A DNA stretch of 64,000 bases, taken from Rhopalosiphum padi. Lineage: Eukaryota; Arthropoda; Insecta; Hemiptera; Aphididae. The position numbers were made by a program, and so were the translations under genes. Below, in pieces: positions 27,009-38,970 of this stretch (the first letter of the stretch is position 1; every line of letters begins with the position of its first letter). The stretch is from assembly GCF_020882245.1 (NCBI RefSeq), contig NC_083598.1, forward strand, positions 17,539,178-17,603,177. Reading direction: 5' to 3'. The notes beneath the pieces were generated by a model. It ran no database searches and was not told the DNA's origin. It was given only the letters and a program-made list of their open reading frames with translations.

Positions 27009-27132
27009 CATAACTTATACAGTGTCACGAGCAATACGCGTAGTACGTAGTATATGTATATATTTAGCCCGCAGAGGAAATTCGCTTAATGATTTCTGAA
27101 AGGGATTTGTAAGTCCTTTAGCGATTTCTTGA

Positions 27133-27145
27133 CCCCCCCCCCCCC
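27133..27145 (+). repeat. Poly-C run (13 C)
   Basis: Thirteen consecutive C bases, unusual in DNA this AT-rich; the minus strand is a G13 run. Confidence 0.92.
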
Positions 27146-27350
27146 TATAGATGCGTGTACTAGCTGCTGTTTAGCCGAGCGCGCATCACACGACGCTGCC
27201 CGCCATATGCACCGTTTTTTTTTCTTCTAGTGATTGATTTAAATTTATACGATTTTCCGTTGACTCATAAATAATAGGTATACGACGAACACGCGTGTGA
27301 TAAATTCGGGGGACGCGATTCGAAAATGTCAAGAATCATTAATAGTCTCG

Positions 27351-30300
27351 TATTCATTATAATATTTACTGCCCGTAACCTTATTTTATATATATGGTTA
27401 CTACAATAAAATAAAAAAGAATGCATTACGTCTACTGAGATGAAAATTAGCCGTTTTCCAAATGAAATGCAAAATAATTGTTTTTATAAATGTATAAAGC
27501 TCAGGAGGTCCTATATTAGATCTAAGTTTGAGTCCAGTGACTACAATAAAGATCGACACCAGCGCGTCATGCTCTGCACATACACACACACGCAGTCATA
27601 CCAAAATACGGCAATTAGCGATGTTCGATTAAAATCACAACAAATTAGATTTCTGTCACGGACCTATCATCATCATATAATCAAAAATTTAGCAATTGTT
27701 ATGTTCAATATTTTATAGGACATGTGGAATAATCAGTGACAGTCTGCTTTTTTTAATATTTTAAATTTATTTATTTATTATTTTATCTCTACTCTTATAT
27801 ATAATAAACATTCGGTGCCTCTATGTAAGAACCTAACCAACTATTGACTCTCAGTATAATATTTATAAATGTAAGAAATATTTTTTTATAAGTAATATAA
27901 TACCTATACCTACAATTTATATAAAGTTGACACAATAAGCATGTGTGATAAGTGAACAAAAAACATGACGGGAAAAACTCATTAAATAAATGATGAAAGA
28001 AGCCATATCCATTGAATAAACTTTCTATTGTGTATATTTAATAGTTATTATTTTAAGAGATCACGATACCATATTTTACGCTTCAGGCGTTTACGAGGAT
28101 TACCAGAAATTGATAAAAAGGATAAGTTTTGAATTATTACTTAGATTAAAATCATAATCCTAAAGAAACTCTCGTTATCACCCTACCAAAAATATTACTT
28201 AGGTATTAGTAAGTGATGAGTTAAATAATAAATAAACTTAACAATATATTTTAATATACTAATTATAAACTATAGTTATAATTTCGTTTACTTTTGAATA
28301 CTATATTATTATTATTATTTCACTTTCATAACTTATTTTGAACCCATTTTAATTCTTTTCACGAGGTTCTTGAATTGATTGGTTACCTATAAATCATATT
28401 TAGTTATAAATATTCCGTTATGATGAGTACCTATATGGTTTAAACGTAGAATCGTTTAAATTTCTTTTTTAAATCATAATCTAACCTAATTTAATATTTA
28501 TTGTGTAATATTTAAATAATTTTTTGTACCTACCTTAAACGTTATTATATTAAAAGTCAGTTTTAATTTATCGAATTTAAATTTTACGAGGTAATTAACA
28601 ACATTGTTTAATTTTGAAAATGTTTTCCTATGAAAACAGTCAGCTAAGTGCATGTTATTATAAATTCCAGTCATTTAACAAACTCTTAATAAAAAGTCTT
28701 ATTGCAACTGGTGGTGTATTGTCTCTACATCTGAGTAATTAAAGGATTAAAGATTTCAGTATCATCGAACATACAGTATTATATCGACATTCGACACACG
28801 ATATAACAGTATCCAAGTGGTTTACACACTATTGGATATTTACAATTAATACGCTCGAAAGCTTTAATTAAATATTATCTTTGAATTTGTAAGTTGAAAT
28901 ACTTGTTAAGTTGTAAACATATACAAAAGTTAGTATGTTTAAAAGAACATATTTATGTATGTTATCATCAGACAGTAAACTTAAAGTAGAACATGTCTAA
29001 ATATTTAACTAAGACTAAGGTGCTTACAAATAGGTATAATGTTCATAAATATGATTAAATAAATTATTTAACGTTTCAAATTAAATGAATAGAAATAAAA
29101 ACATTATGCTACTACGTATTAAATCATTTCATTTCAAATATAATATAATATTGTGTAACGTATACGTCTATTATTTTTATTAGTGAAAACGTTCAATTCT
29201 GTATTGTTAAATAATCTATACTCACTTAACTTTTAAAATAAATATTGTCTCAGAAAATAACTATAGGTAAAATAAAAAATAGTCAATATGACAATATACC
29301 TCTTTTAATTTTGTTGACTCAATAGTTATCAGCTTATATAATTAATTAAGTATATTTTGTAATGTTTGTAAAGCAAAAATAATAAAAAATAAATAAAAAA
29401 ATAATACTTAAATAATATATCCCTAGCTATATAATAAACATCGCGCCCAAATGAAAATTGTATATATTTTGTACCTCGCCTCTGAGAATTAAAAATTAAA
29501 TCGGTTTAATTATTGTAAATAAAAAAATATATTGTAATATAATTAATATATATTATATAAAACGACGGATTGAATTTATATGGTTTGCCGACCGAAATAA
29601 TCGAGCGTAGAATTATCACCGCATCAACTAGTAGTATAAATCATATAAGTCATAACAATCTACATATATCATCGCATAGCCTATAAGTTAAAAGGGTCTA
29701 ACAATAGTCATAATACATAATGATTTTTTTATTGTACGACTCACAAATGCGTATACACATACATAATATAGTTCCATATGGTTTGTGGGTGTTTTGTGCG
29801 AAGAAAAAATTCCATCTGACCACTTAGAATTCAAAAAAGTATACACACACATCTGCAATATAATATAGTAAATAGACGTGACCCATATTCCGCCATAGTT
29901 ATAAAATCTCTTCTATAGTTCTATGCAAACATTATTCATAGCTATATATATGCCGTGATAATGACACCAGATGCAAATTATTATGTAGTATTGTAGTCTT
30001 GCAGTGTATATGAATTATGGGCCCGCGATGTAACTGTATTTCTATATTCAATTGTACCTAAAGTTTTGTACGTAATATTAAAAAAAAATACAATACGTGT
30101 TTAAACCCTTGATTAGTACAGGAATGGGCACAATAATTGATAAATCGTTATAATTTATTAACATTTAACAGCGATTTTTTTGCCTCGTGGTTTAACGAAT
30201 AGGTGATTTTATGTTATATTAAGGCCATACCATACAGTCTCATAGAGAAATATGATTGTTTTTGTACTTTGATCTAAAAACGGCGGTTATAATATTTTAT

Positions 30301-32929
30301 TTTCAATAATCAATCAAAACCCGATAAGCGCGTATTAAGTTTTAATTGACATATTATTATTCCACTGCAATAATAGAAATAAGAGTATAATTTTTCCATC
30401 ATATATAACTATATAAAATGTAAATAAGGATGTAGATGGTTATGTGCAATTATTAACATTTTATTAAAATATCGCGTTTTTGTAAGTTGAAAAAGTAGAC
30501 ACAGAAAAAATGTTAATTTTATTCAAAGCAGATTCGTTTAAAAAACTTTTATAAAATATTTTAATAAATCGAGGTTTTATCTTTTTGCATATTTAGTAGA
30601 AACTTTTTAAATGATTGTTTATTTTTTAAACCATATTAAACGATTTTATTTTATTATAAAAGCGGTCATTGAAATAAAATAAAATATAGACATTAATACG
30701 TATTAGTTATAACTTATAAGTGTTAATAATGTTATTAGTTATTGCTATCCAATATTGTTATTGCAGCATTATAATACATTAATGAATTTATTCAAACTTT
30801 ACTAAGACACTAAACCAATTATATCAGACTTTTTATAATTTCTATAGAAATTAATTAATTTTCATACTAGCGCTATCAATCTGTTTAGTTGTACATATCT
30901 ATAGATATTTAAAATTACAAAATTGGGTTTTCGAAATACACATAATAAATGTTACATTATGTGGTTTGTGGATAATGAAGGATTTTAAAACGTCAAATGA
31001 TTGCAAATAGCATAAAATAAAAATGTATATTATTATTTTTCCCATAATTTATAGACCACTGCATGCAGCAATATACTATTTATGTATATATTTATTTATT
31101 TATTTTAAAATTGAAAAAGAGTATGTGTTGTTGGTAGGTATTTAAAACAAACAAAAGTATATTCAGTAATGTATTAATAGTATAGTATTATTGATTAAAC
31201 ATCATGCGATTTACGAACAATAGAAAACTCAAGTGTTAATAGTCCGACCAATTTTCATCCCTCTAACCGTCTTTGTGTTTAATACCAATGTTTAGTAGGT
31301 TCAGTGTTAAAAAACACAAAATGGTTGTTCCGATACTGAGGGGTTGTTTGAGCTGAGTGTAGTCTAAAAATGACCGGGTTAATGGATCATTGGGGACCCT
31401 CAATATCTTTCCATGACCAGGGACCCTCCATACGTCATATAACTGCTTCTATTAGACATTATTATTTTTTTTAAAAAGCACCCTTTTCTATTTTAATTCA
31501 AGAATCCTGCGTGCTAGTCGGCAATTGAAAGTTATTGTACAAAACACACAAGGCTATACGCATTGAAAATAATAATATAATATTATCTAACTTTTTATTT
31601 TCACATTTTCAACATTTTATTTGCTTGGAAATACTGAAAACCCATCAAGATTTAAAAGAAAATATGAAAACTAAATCGAGTTAAATTATTATACACTTTG
31701 AAAATCTTCTCGGCAAATGTTTATCTTACAGTTACAATATTTAAACAACGCGATACTCAATCTGTTAAAAAATAACTTGGGGTCCTGCAGCAGAACGATA
31801 ATTAAAAACAACGCGACAATTAATAAAACGAGTAGTTGTAAAAAAAATTATGAATGAAAGTAGTAAGATGATTATAGTACTTTATATTAGCCTTATAAGT
31901 TATATTAACACTATATTTTTGTTTATTAGAAAATCTGTATAATATTAGGACGTTAGACATTATTAATATATATATATATATATATATTGGACTGAGTGCA
32001 AAGTACAAAATACTTTCGAAAAAAACAATATGTTTATTTAATTAAATTTTATAGTTTTAATTTGAATTTTCTGTATGATAAATATTTTAGTTTAATCAAT
32101 ACTTACATTATTTTGTATGTATATCTCAGTAAAAATTAATTATATTTTTACATTCAATATATAAATAAATAACTATTATTTTATACAAACACCTCTATGA
32201 ATGCTTTATATTTTATCTTGTTGTATTCACTGTAATTATACTTATAGTACACTTTAAAAGTTAATTTCTGTTTAGAATAAAAATAAAATGTGATTCAGAA
32301 AAGATTTATCATTATATTTTACATATCTACATTTTATAACGATAAATTTAATAATTATTGTACACACGATTTGTTAATGAACAGTAGGCGGTGATTAATT
32401 ATTTTTTCAGTCATAACAATATTCTTTAATAAATCAATTATATGCCTATACAATCAACCTTTTAAATATATCAATGGATACAAACATGTATTAATACATT
32501 GGCAAAGATTCAAAATGATGCATTCAAACAGTAGATATATAATATATATATGAACAAAATTTGATACGCACGTTTTATCTCCACCTATTCTGCTAAATAT
32601 TCTGCATTTGAATTATATCCATAGATTTTATAATTGCCAATCATAAATCATTTAGACTACATTTTTACTTAGTCGTTATGAAATTATGCGAATGGTAACT
32701 GTATCATAATTTATATTACAATAATATAGAATTTTACTGTACAGCACCTATGCCTAATAAATGCAAAAAAAAAGTGACTCAAAATAATAATAATAATAAA
32801 TATAAAAATGAGGCTAAGGTAATATATTTTATACCTGTGTACATTAATACTATATTGTGTATAGTCGATAATGAATAAATAAAAAAAAACGAACATATAT
32901 TCCTCTTTTTGACAGCTATCACTTGTTGT
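27351..32929. other. AT-rich non-coding tract
   Basis: No gene found over 5.5 kb. The patch 31240-31440 is GC-richer and contains GGGACCCTC twice (about 31394 and 31422). It may be a fragment of a dispersed repeat but shows no ends. The (TA)n run at 31967-31987 is the only clear microsatellite. Short TTTA runs near 27764 and 31089 might be old LINE tails but lack the flanking motif seen in the other three. Confidence 0.62.
31967..31987. repeat. (TA)n microsatellite
   Basis: About ten uninterrupted TA units. Confidence 0.92.
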
Positions 32930-33660
32930 CATGCCTCGCGAGCCTATTGCTGCAGCAACTTGTGAATATTAAACCCATTTGTATACAGTGCGCCAGTACA
33001 AACGAAGGGCGGAGGCGGGCGAGTAATTAAAAAGTTCCATCGTTTTGACGACCACTGCTCGGAAGCTCGGAGCAGTTTGCAAATATTATTATTATTTCTC
33101 TCCGCGCTGTTTTTTCGTTCTAATTGCTCGCCGCCACCAAAAGTCTGTTTTAGATTTTGCACTAAAACTTTACCACACAGCCAGTTCCTGAATTGCAGTT
33201 TCCCGTTTATTTTTCCTCGTGACAACACGCGCGTGTTCAGTTGCGAAAATATAAAACGCCACATAGCTAGATGGTGGGGGAATAAGCATCAACACGTCCG
33301 ATAGAACACAATACATAATAGCGTCCTTGACAAAGAATAACATGCTCTTATTGCCTATTTAGGAAATTTATATTATACTATTATATACCTATATACCGGA
33401 ATGGTATGGTTAATACGGTATAGAACCTTCAATTATTGTCCGATGATATCATGACAACATTACAATCGTAACACTGTTAATCCATTTTGTTATGCGCCGT
33501 ACCTATACGGCTATACCTATATAGAAATATTATACACTATCTAAAGTAATATAATTTACCCGCCGCCCCCGCCCGCAGAACGCCGAAAAGCGATTATGTT
33601 AACGGTAAGACTCGAGTTGTATTCCCGAAAAAAGGTCGAAAAAGGTAATATTTAAACAAT
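32930..33660. promoter_or_regulatory. Candidate regulatory CpG-richer island
   Basis: This segment has mixed, non-repetitive sequence with frequent CG, unlike the flanks. It holds a 12-bp palindrome TTGCTGCAGCAA at 32947-32958, a hairpin at 33054-33076, and a C-rich tract ending in AG at 33578 followed 26 bases later by a GTAAGA donor motif. Overlapping frames on both strands (75 and 106 codons) show no domain and cannot both be real. A promoter, an enhancer or a small spliced exon are all possible. Confidence 0.3.
33054..33076. repeat. Hairpin with 7-bp arms and internal tandem repeat
   Basis: ACTGCTC and GAGCAGT flank a 9-nt loop. The unit GCTCGGA also occurs twice, eight bases apart, across this hairpin. 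Confidence 0.75.
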
Positions 33661-34749
33661 AATAATTATTAATATTATTTGCCAAATAGTTCCATTACGG
33701 CATTAATATATAAAGTTAAAAAAAAAATCAGCATCAAGAACAATCAAAAACTATACCATATCAATTAGTAGTTTTAAACATAGATTTACGTATTATATTT
33801 TATTATTAAACAGTAGTTATGCTGGTGAATTTATTAAAATTTAATGAATAATGGCCTACGGTATATTAAATAATTATGCTTTCTACTGTAAGATAATACG
33901 TTAAATGAAAAATATTATTTGACATTGGGATAACACAATTATTTTTTATATTCTTAATAAATTAATGTCTATGTTGTTTTAATGCATGTGCTTATTAAGT
34001 AATATTAAGTGCATATTATACATAGTAAGTACATATATATATATTATTAAAACTGCAATTATTTACAAGTTGAGAATTTCTTATTGAATGCACTACGGGC
34101 GCGACTGATTATTGTTCTGTGCTCAAATCGTGTGCACCGACATAAATTTTAGTTGCATAGCGTCAGAACACTCAGAACAGTCAGATCCGATGCAGGAGCC
34201 AATAAGAGTATAAGGTACACAACTTTTATTTTAGAAACATTTTCTTCTCGGGGCCACACTGGTAATGGAATTTCAGCACAAAAAACAAAACAAATGACGT
34301 GCTTCCGCCTACTGGCTATCGTATACTATAATATAGCGGACAATTTTGTTTTCTCGCCGTACAAGTTTGAGCGAATATACGGTCTTAAAATATCGTTATT
34401 ACTTATTTCATTAAAATCGTCTTAAATAAAACAAGATCTGTGTGTAAGTGTGAGCTGTTTTGGCTTCTGATATTATGCGCTTTACACGTGGCATTATATT
34501 ATTATTATACACGCGTATATTATGTATGTATTGCTGTGCGTATATATAATATTATATTTATAAATATCTGTAAACGAATGATGTTTTGTCGTTATCTAAC
34601 GCGTAGAACGTATATATTACAATATTATTTAGTCAATATATGTAACGAATAACGGGTTAATTTGCGTGTATTTTATAGAGTGTCGTGGTGTATATAACTT
34701 GTACGAAAACGAGACGTGTTTGGCTGTTATTTTTCTGACGTTGATTTAA

Positions 34750-34770
34750 GTAGGTATATATAATACCTAC
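34750..34770. repeat. Inverted repeat of GTAGGTAT (8-bp arms)
   Basis: GTAGGTAT, ATATA, ATACCTAC. This is a second case, besides 22701-22718, in which the abundant TAGGTA hexamer is arranged as a perfect inverted pair. Confidence 0.88.
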
Positions 34771-34806
34771 CATAGTCGTTTATAAGGACGTTTGGTATAT
34801 TAAATC

Positions 34807-34810
<4 letters not shown>

Positions 34811-34843
<33 letters not shown>
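34811..34843. repeat. (AC)n microsatellite
   Basis: About sixteen uninterrupted AC units, the longest pure AC run in the window. Confidence 0.95.
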
Positions 34844-34846
<3 letters not shown>

Positions 34847-35513
34847 GTTCGTGCGTGTACTCACAAATAGTGAGCAGACATTTTACAGCTATACATCATC
34901 CAGTCACATGACCTTCTTTGTTTGGTCCATGTTTTCGAGATGATTTGTTATGTTTGGTTTAAAAACAAATTCACGATGATATAATTATATAATTTATATA
35001 TACTGCGACTGCTGCAGAAGCCGTCTGCGAAATTTGTGTAGTTAATAAGGTACTATTATTATGTTATACGTAATATATTATGAAGACGTCTCGATTTCTT
35101 TCCGTATCCATACGTTGACGAATTGCTATCGTCTCCGACTATTATTTATATTATTTATCGTAGTTATGGTATGTACATACGGAGACTGAGTGATATATTA
35201 TTAAAATATTATCGTGAAAAAAAATGTCTAATAAGATTTTTTTTCTCGAGTATAATGATATTATTAATAGGTATGATGATAAAATACTTTCATAGAATTT
35301 AGTAGTAATCTTATAATATTTTTCTGATTGCATATCGTTATCAAAACAAACAGGACTCAATTCTACAATATAAAATATAATATTTATCGTTTGCTGTGAT
35401 GCAGTGTACAATATTATTATTAATGACTAGTAAGTAGGTATAGTAACACCGGCACGGCGCCAAGGCGGGGGTCATCAAAAGTGTTCGGTATGGCGCGAGG
35501 ATGAGACCGCGGA

Positions 35514-35533
35514 TAGTTTCGTCACCGAAACTA
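35514..35533. repeat. Perfect hairpin, 8-bp stem and 4-nt loop
   Basis: TAGTTTCG, TCAC, CGAAACTA. The stem is perfect and sits in a GC-rich patch. No T-run follows, so it is not a bacterial-type terminator. Confidence 0.88.
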
Positions 35534-36017
35534 CAGTAGGTAAATAAAAGAACATCGTAATAAATTATTAAAAAATAATATATTTTATTCTTCATCAACA
35601 AAAAATTATAACGTAAAAATTGTATATGGTATGAGTTTAAATATAATCTATAATCATTATTAGAACTATGGCAAAGTTTATGTTATCCTGCAGTGAACGG
35701 GTGTGCGAGATGCGCACATGTACATTTTCTATAAAAGTCGGATGGATAAAAATATATAGACGCGCAATATACCGATATTGTTGTTGGCTACGGCAATGAC
35801 TGGTCCTATTTATCTGTTTTATTCGGTCGATAAAAAAAAAAAATAAATAAATAAATAATAATAATAAACTAAATAAAAACACACGACCATGACGGTCATA
35901 TTATAATATAGATACACACCCAATCGATACAACAACAGTACAATATTATGCTCAGCACCAGGTCGGAGACTACAAATCCGTTTTACGATGTCACGAGCTC
36001 GACGTGTGCGTATGTGC

Positions 36018-36052
36018 GTGTGTATGTGTGTGTGTGTGTGAAAGACTCTCAC

Positions 36053-36093
<41 letters not shown>

Positions 36094-36104
36094 GAGAGAG
36101 AGAG
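36018..36104. repeat. (GT)n followed by (AG)n, about 24 units
   Basis: GT repeats at 36018-36040, then AG repeats at 36056-36104 with a single T interruption. The AG run is one of the two longest simple repeats in the window. Confidence 0.94.
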
Positions 36105-36223
36105 AAATAAGCGTGTGTATATGCGTACGCGTGAGTGTGTTGTGTGTGCAGATAATTCGTTTTCGTACACATTTTACCACCGTTGCCGACTGCCGCATAT
36201 AATACTTTGTAATATTCTCTTTA

Positions 36224-36250
36224 TGTGTGCGCGCGCGTGCGTGTGTGTGT
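36224..36250. repeat. Alternating (GT)n(GC)n(GT)n run, Z-DNA prone
   Basis: Twenty-seven bases of unbroken purine-pyrimidine alternation with a GCGCGCG core. Confidence 0.88.
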
Positions 36251-37849
36251 TTTTTAATAAATTATATTATACGATTTCGCAGGCTCATCCGTTAGGTATT
36301 ATTATTACAATACCTTTATGTAAAATCTGCTTTTTTGAAATTTTCAAGTTCACGTATTTATAAGGTCCATATTTTCGAATATGTATTTCATTTTAAACCG
36401 TTTAAGGAGTGTATTTTAGTAGTACAAACATTATTTTTTCAAATGAGATAATACGTGAGTACATGAGAACCATACTTTCCTATAGTGAAAACTATTAATT
36501 TTAATACAATAATTAAATTGAAATTCAAACGAGAGTGGTTTCTAACTTATTAATCTTTATATGTACTAAGGATAAAAGTTTTAAAGATGTTTGTGGTTAT
36601 AATGATTTAAACATTAATATTAGTTTAAAATATTTTAGTTTGTTCATAATGTCTAAATATTATATAAGTGCTAAAATAAATATAACATATATTTTCAATT
36701 TTATGCAAAACCATTTTTAAAGATTATTATTGTTATTATAATACTTACATAGTACAATATATCATTAACATTAAAAACTCAATAATTCAGAAACTCTTCC
36801 TTTAAATTTTTATTTATAAACTTACATCAAAATTTAAAAATAAATCATCTATTTTACAATTCACTGTAGATAGAAAGGTGTGGTGCCGTGGTTCTTACAT
36901 TTGGAAAAGTACACTAGACATTCCTTAAAACGAAAAAGGAATCGAAGTATTTTAAAATAAAGTCTTCCAGTATTTTTTTTCCAAAAACAAAAATTTAATA
37001 AAATACATTATTTGAGGATAAAGACCCTCTTCTTATCCAATGTGTATGCGTGTGCTCGATGAATCACCTTATTTGTGTTACCCAAAAATATAGATATTCT
37101 CATAGGTACTAATATTTACAATAAACGTAATTATTATAATTTTAATATTTCTCTGCGTACATTTCTCTGTCCTGCCTACTTTCGAATTTTTTTTTTTTAC
37201 AGTAAAATCAAAACGGATTGTGGTCTTATCGTACCTACCACAGATAATATGACTTTATAGGGAATATTCGTATACTTGGTACACGTTTGATTTACTGTGT
37301 TGAATTCATAAATCATAACAGTATTATGCATAAACTATATGAATTACACGAATCTTGAAAATAAATACTGCAAACTATCAAATGTGTTATCAGTTGTATT
37401 TTTTTTTTTCAAAGATAAACGTTCTTTTACCTGCATGGTTTAAAAATATACTGTATTGCCTGTTTTATATTTTTTTTACGCTGTAATAGTATATTTTTAA
37501 ACCCCACGTCTTTTATTAATGTAGTTAGCATATTGTTTCATACTATAAAATAAGTAATGACTAATCACCGCAGTACTGCACCACATCGTAAACAGTTTTA
37601 ACAATCGCGATTTTATATCTGTTGCTGACACGTATATAAAATACTGCAAATATCAGTAAATAACGGCGTTTGTGCATTACATTATTATATTACACTTTAA
37701 TTTAAATAGTCAATTTAAATCACACGAGTCGAAAATCGCAATACAGAAACCATTCAACGCCTATGCTGATTCAAACGTAGAGGCATTCGATGTGTATAAA
37801 TTATAATATTATTATGCACATACAGCTAGTTAATGCAATCGTAAAACAA

Positions 37850-37878
37850 CAAAGGCTCCGGGACGAGATACGCCTTTG
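37850..37878. repeat. Inverted repeat, 7-bp arms
   Basis: CAAAGGC and GCCTTTG separated by 15 bases, in a locally GC-richer patch. Confidence 0.6.
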
Positions 37879-38822
37879 AACTTAAAATACGGTAGCACAC
37901 AATTCCGCGTATACTGTATATATATATGTATATAAAATGAAAAGATCACACCAAATCCATATATATACATAAATAGCTCATATGGCTTTCTCGACATCGA
38001 ATGGATCGTGTATAGATACTCATTTTAAAATTTAATCGCGCTTAAACCCGTCTACCGTAAACATAATAATACAATATTTCAATTCGTGTAAACCTGTACA
38101 ATTTACAAACTACAAAGAGCACACACACAAAGAAGGGAACGATGCGATTTCAAATATCTCATTTTTGTTTCATCAGAAGTGTCATAGACATACTAATACA
38201 TTTCATTAAATAATTATAATAGCATAGTAATATTATAATATGCATTATTTAATAACTGTATAACTGCGTGTACATGTACCGGTGGTCGATTTTCGGAAAT
38301 AATAATCCTTAAAACGAGATGACTTCGATATTGTATAATGGTTACGACGTATAGTAAGTAAATAAAATATATAAAATGCGTGTGGGCGTCTGTCTTCAGA
38401 CTATTATTATTAAATATATATTTTTTTCATTATGAGTAACTCGAGTGGGTTTAAATTTTTTGTAAATTGGGTTTTATTAAATCAGACATAAAATGTAAGC
38501 CACTCTACTACATCTACAACTTTAGCAGAACACAAACACACTAGAGACGTCACTACGCCAGAAAAATGTAGTTAGGCACTCAAGCGATGATCTCGATGAG
38601 ACGATTAACTCTTATTTAATATATTTTTTTTTTAACAATAATCGACAATGATTGGTGATTGTGGCTGCAGTATTTAGCATTACAATTCAAATTGAAATAG
38701 GTATTATTACACTTTACACGGCATACATCGTTTAGATTTTACTTTACGAACATTTAATAGGTAATCAAATTTATTTTCCAACGAGTACATGCGTTTATAC
38801 TTTATATGATGTTATAAATTTA

Positions 38823-38862
38823 TAATAATAATAATAATAATAATAAAAATAACAACAACAAC
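38823..38862. repeat. (ATA)n and (CAA)n microsatellites
   Basis: About eight ATA units to 38846, then four CAA units at 38851-38862. Confidence 0.9.
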
Positions 38863-38950
38863 AATAGCATTACTGAATGACGCAGTAAGTCAATTTCTAA
38901 ATTGTGTACGTGACGTCCATAATAGCTCTTCACTGAATTGTTTGTATTAT

Positions 38951-38970
38951 AATATATATATATATATATA
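38951..38970. repeat. (AT)n microsatellite
   Basis: Ten uninterrupted AT units. Confidence 0.92.

Larger units (their letters stand above)
26101..27350. other. Microsatellite-dense CpG-richer island
   Basis: Seven distinct simple repeats fall within about 800 bp (26358-27145): AGT, GT, GA, ATT, TA, GT again and a C run. CG dinucleotides are common between them. Open frames here are translations of the repeats and are not genes. Confidence 0.75.
33661..35400. other. AT-rich non-coding tract
   Basis: No gene found. The plus-strand frame 34153-34425 (90 codons) lies in a moderately complex patch, but no motif is recognisable. A TAGGTA inverted pair is at 34750-34770 and a long AC run at 34811-34843. 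Confidence 0.6.
35401..36260. other. CpG-richer island with microsatellites
   Basis: A GC-rich patch at 35440-35540 includes a perfect hairpin (35514-35533). From 36000 come GT, AG and GC/GT repeats. The 117- and 84-codon frames here translate those repeats and are not genes. Confidence 0.6.

Noticed and set aside
35819..36172. 117-codon minus-strand frame
   Set aside because: Its middle is a Ser-Leu and Thr-His repeat made by the AG and GT microsatellites.
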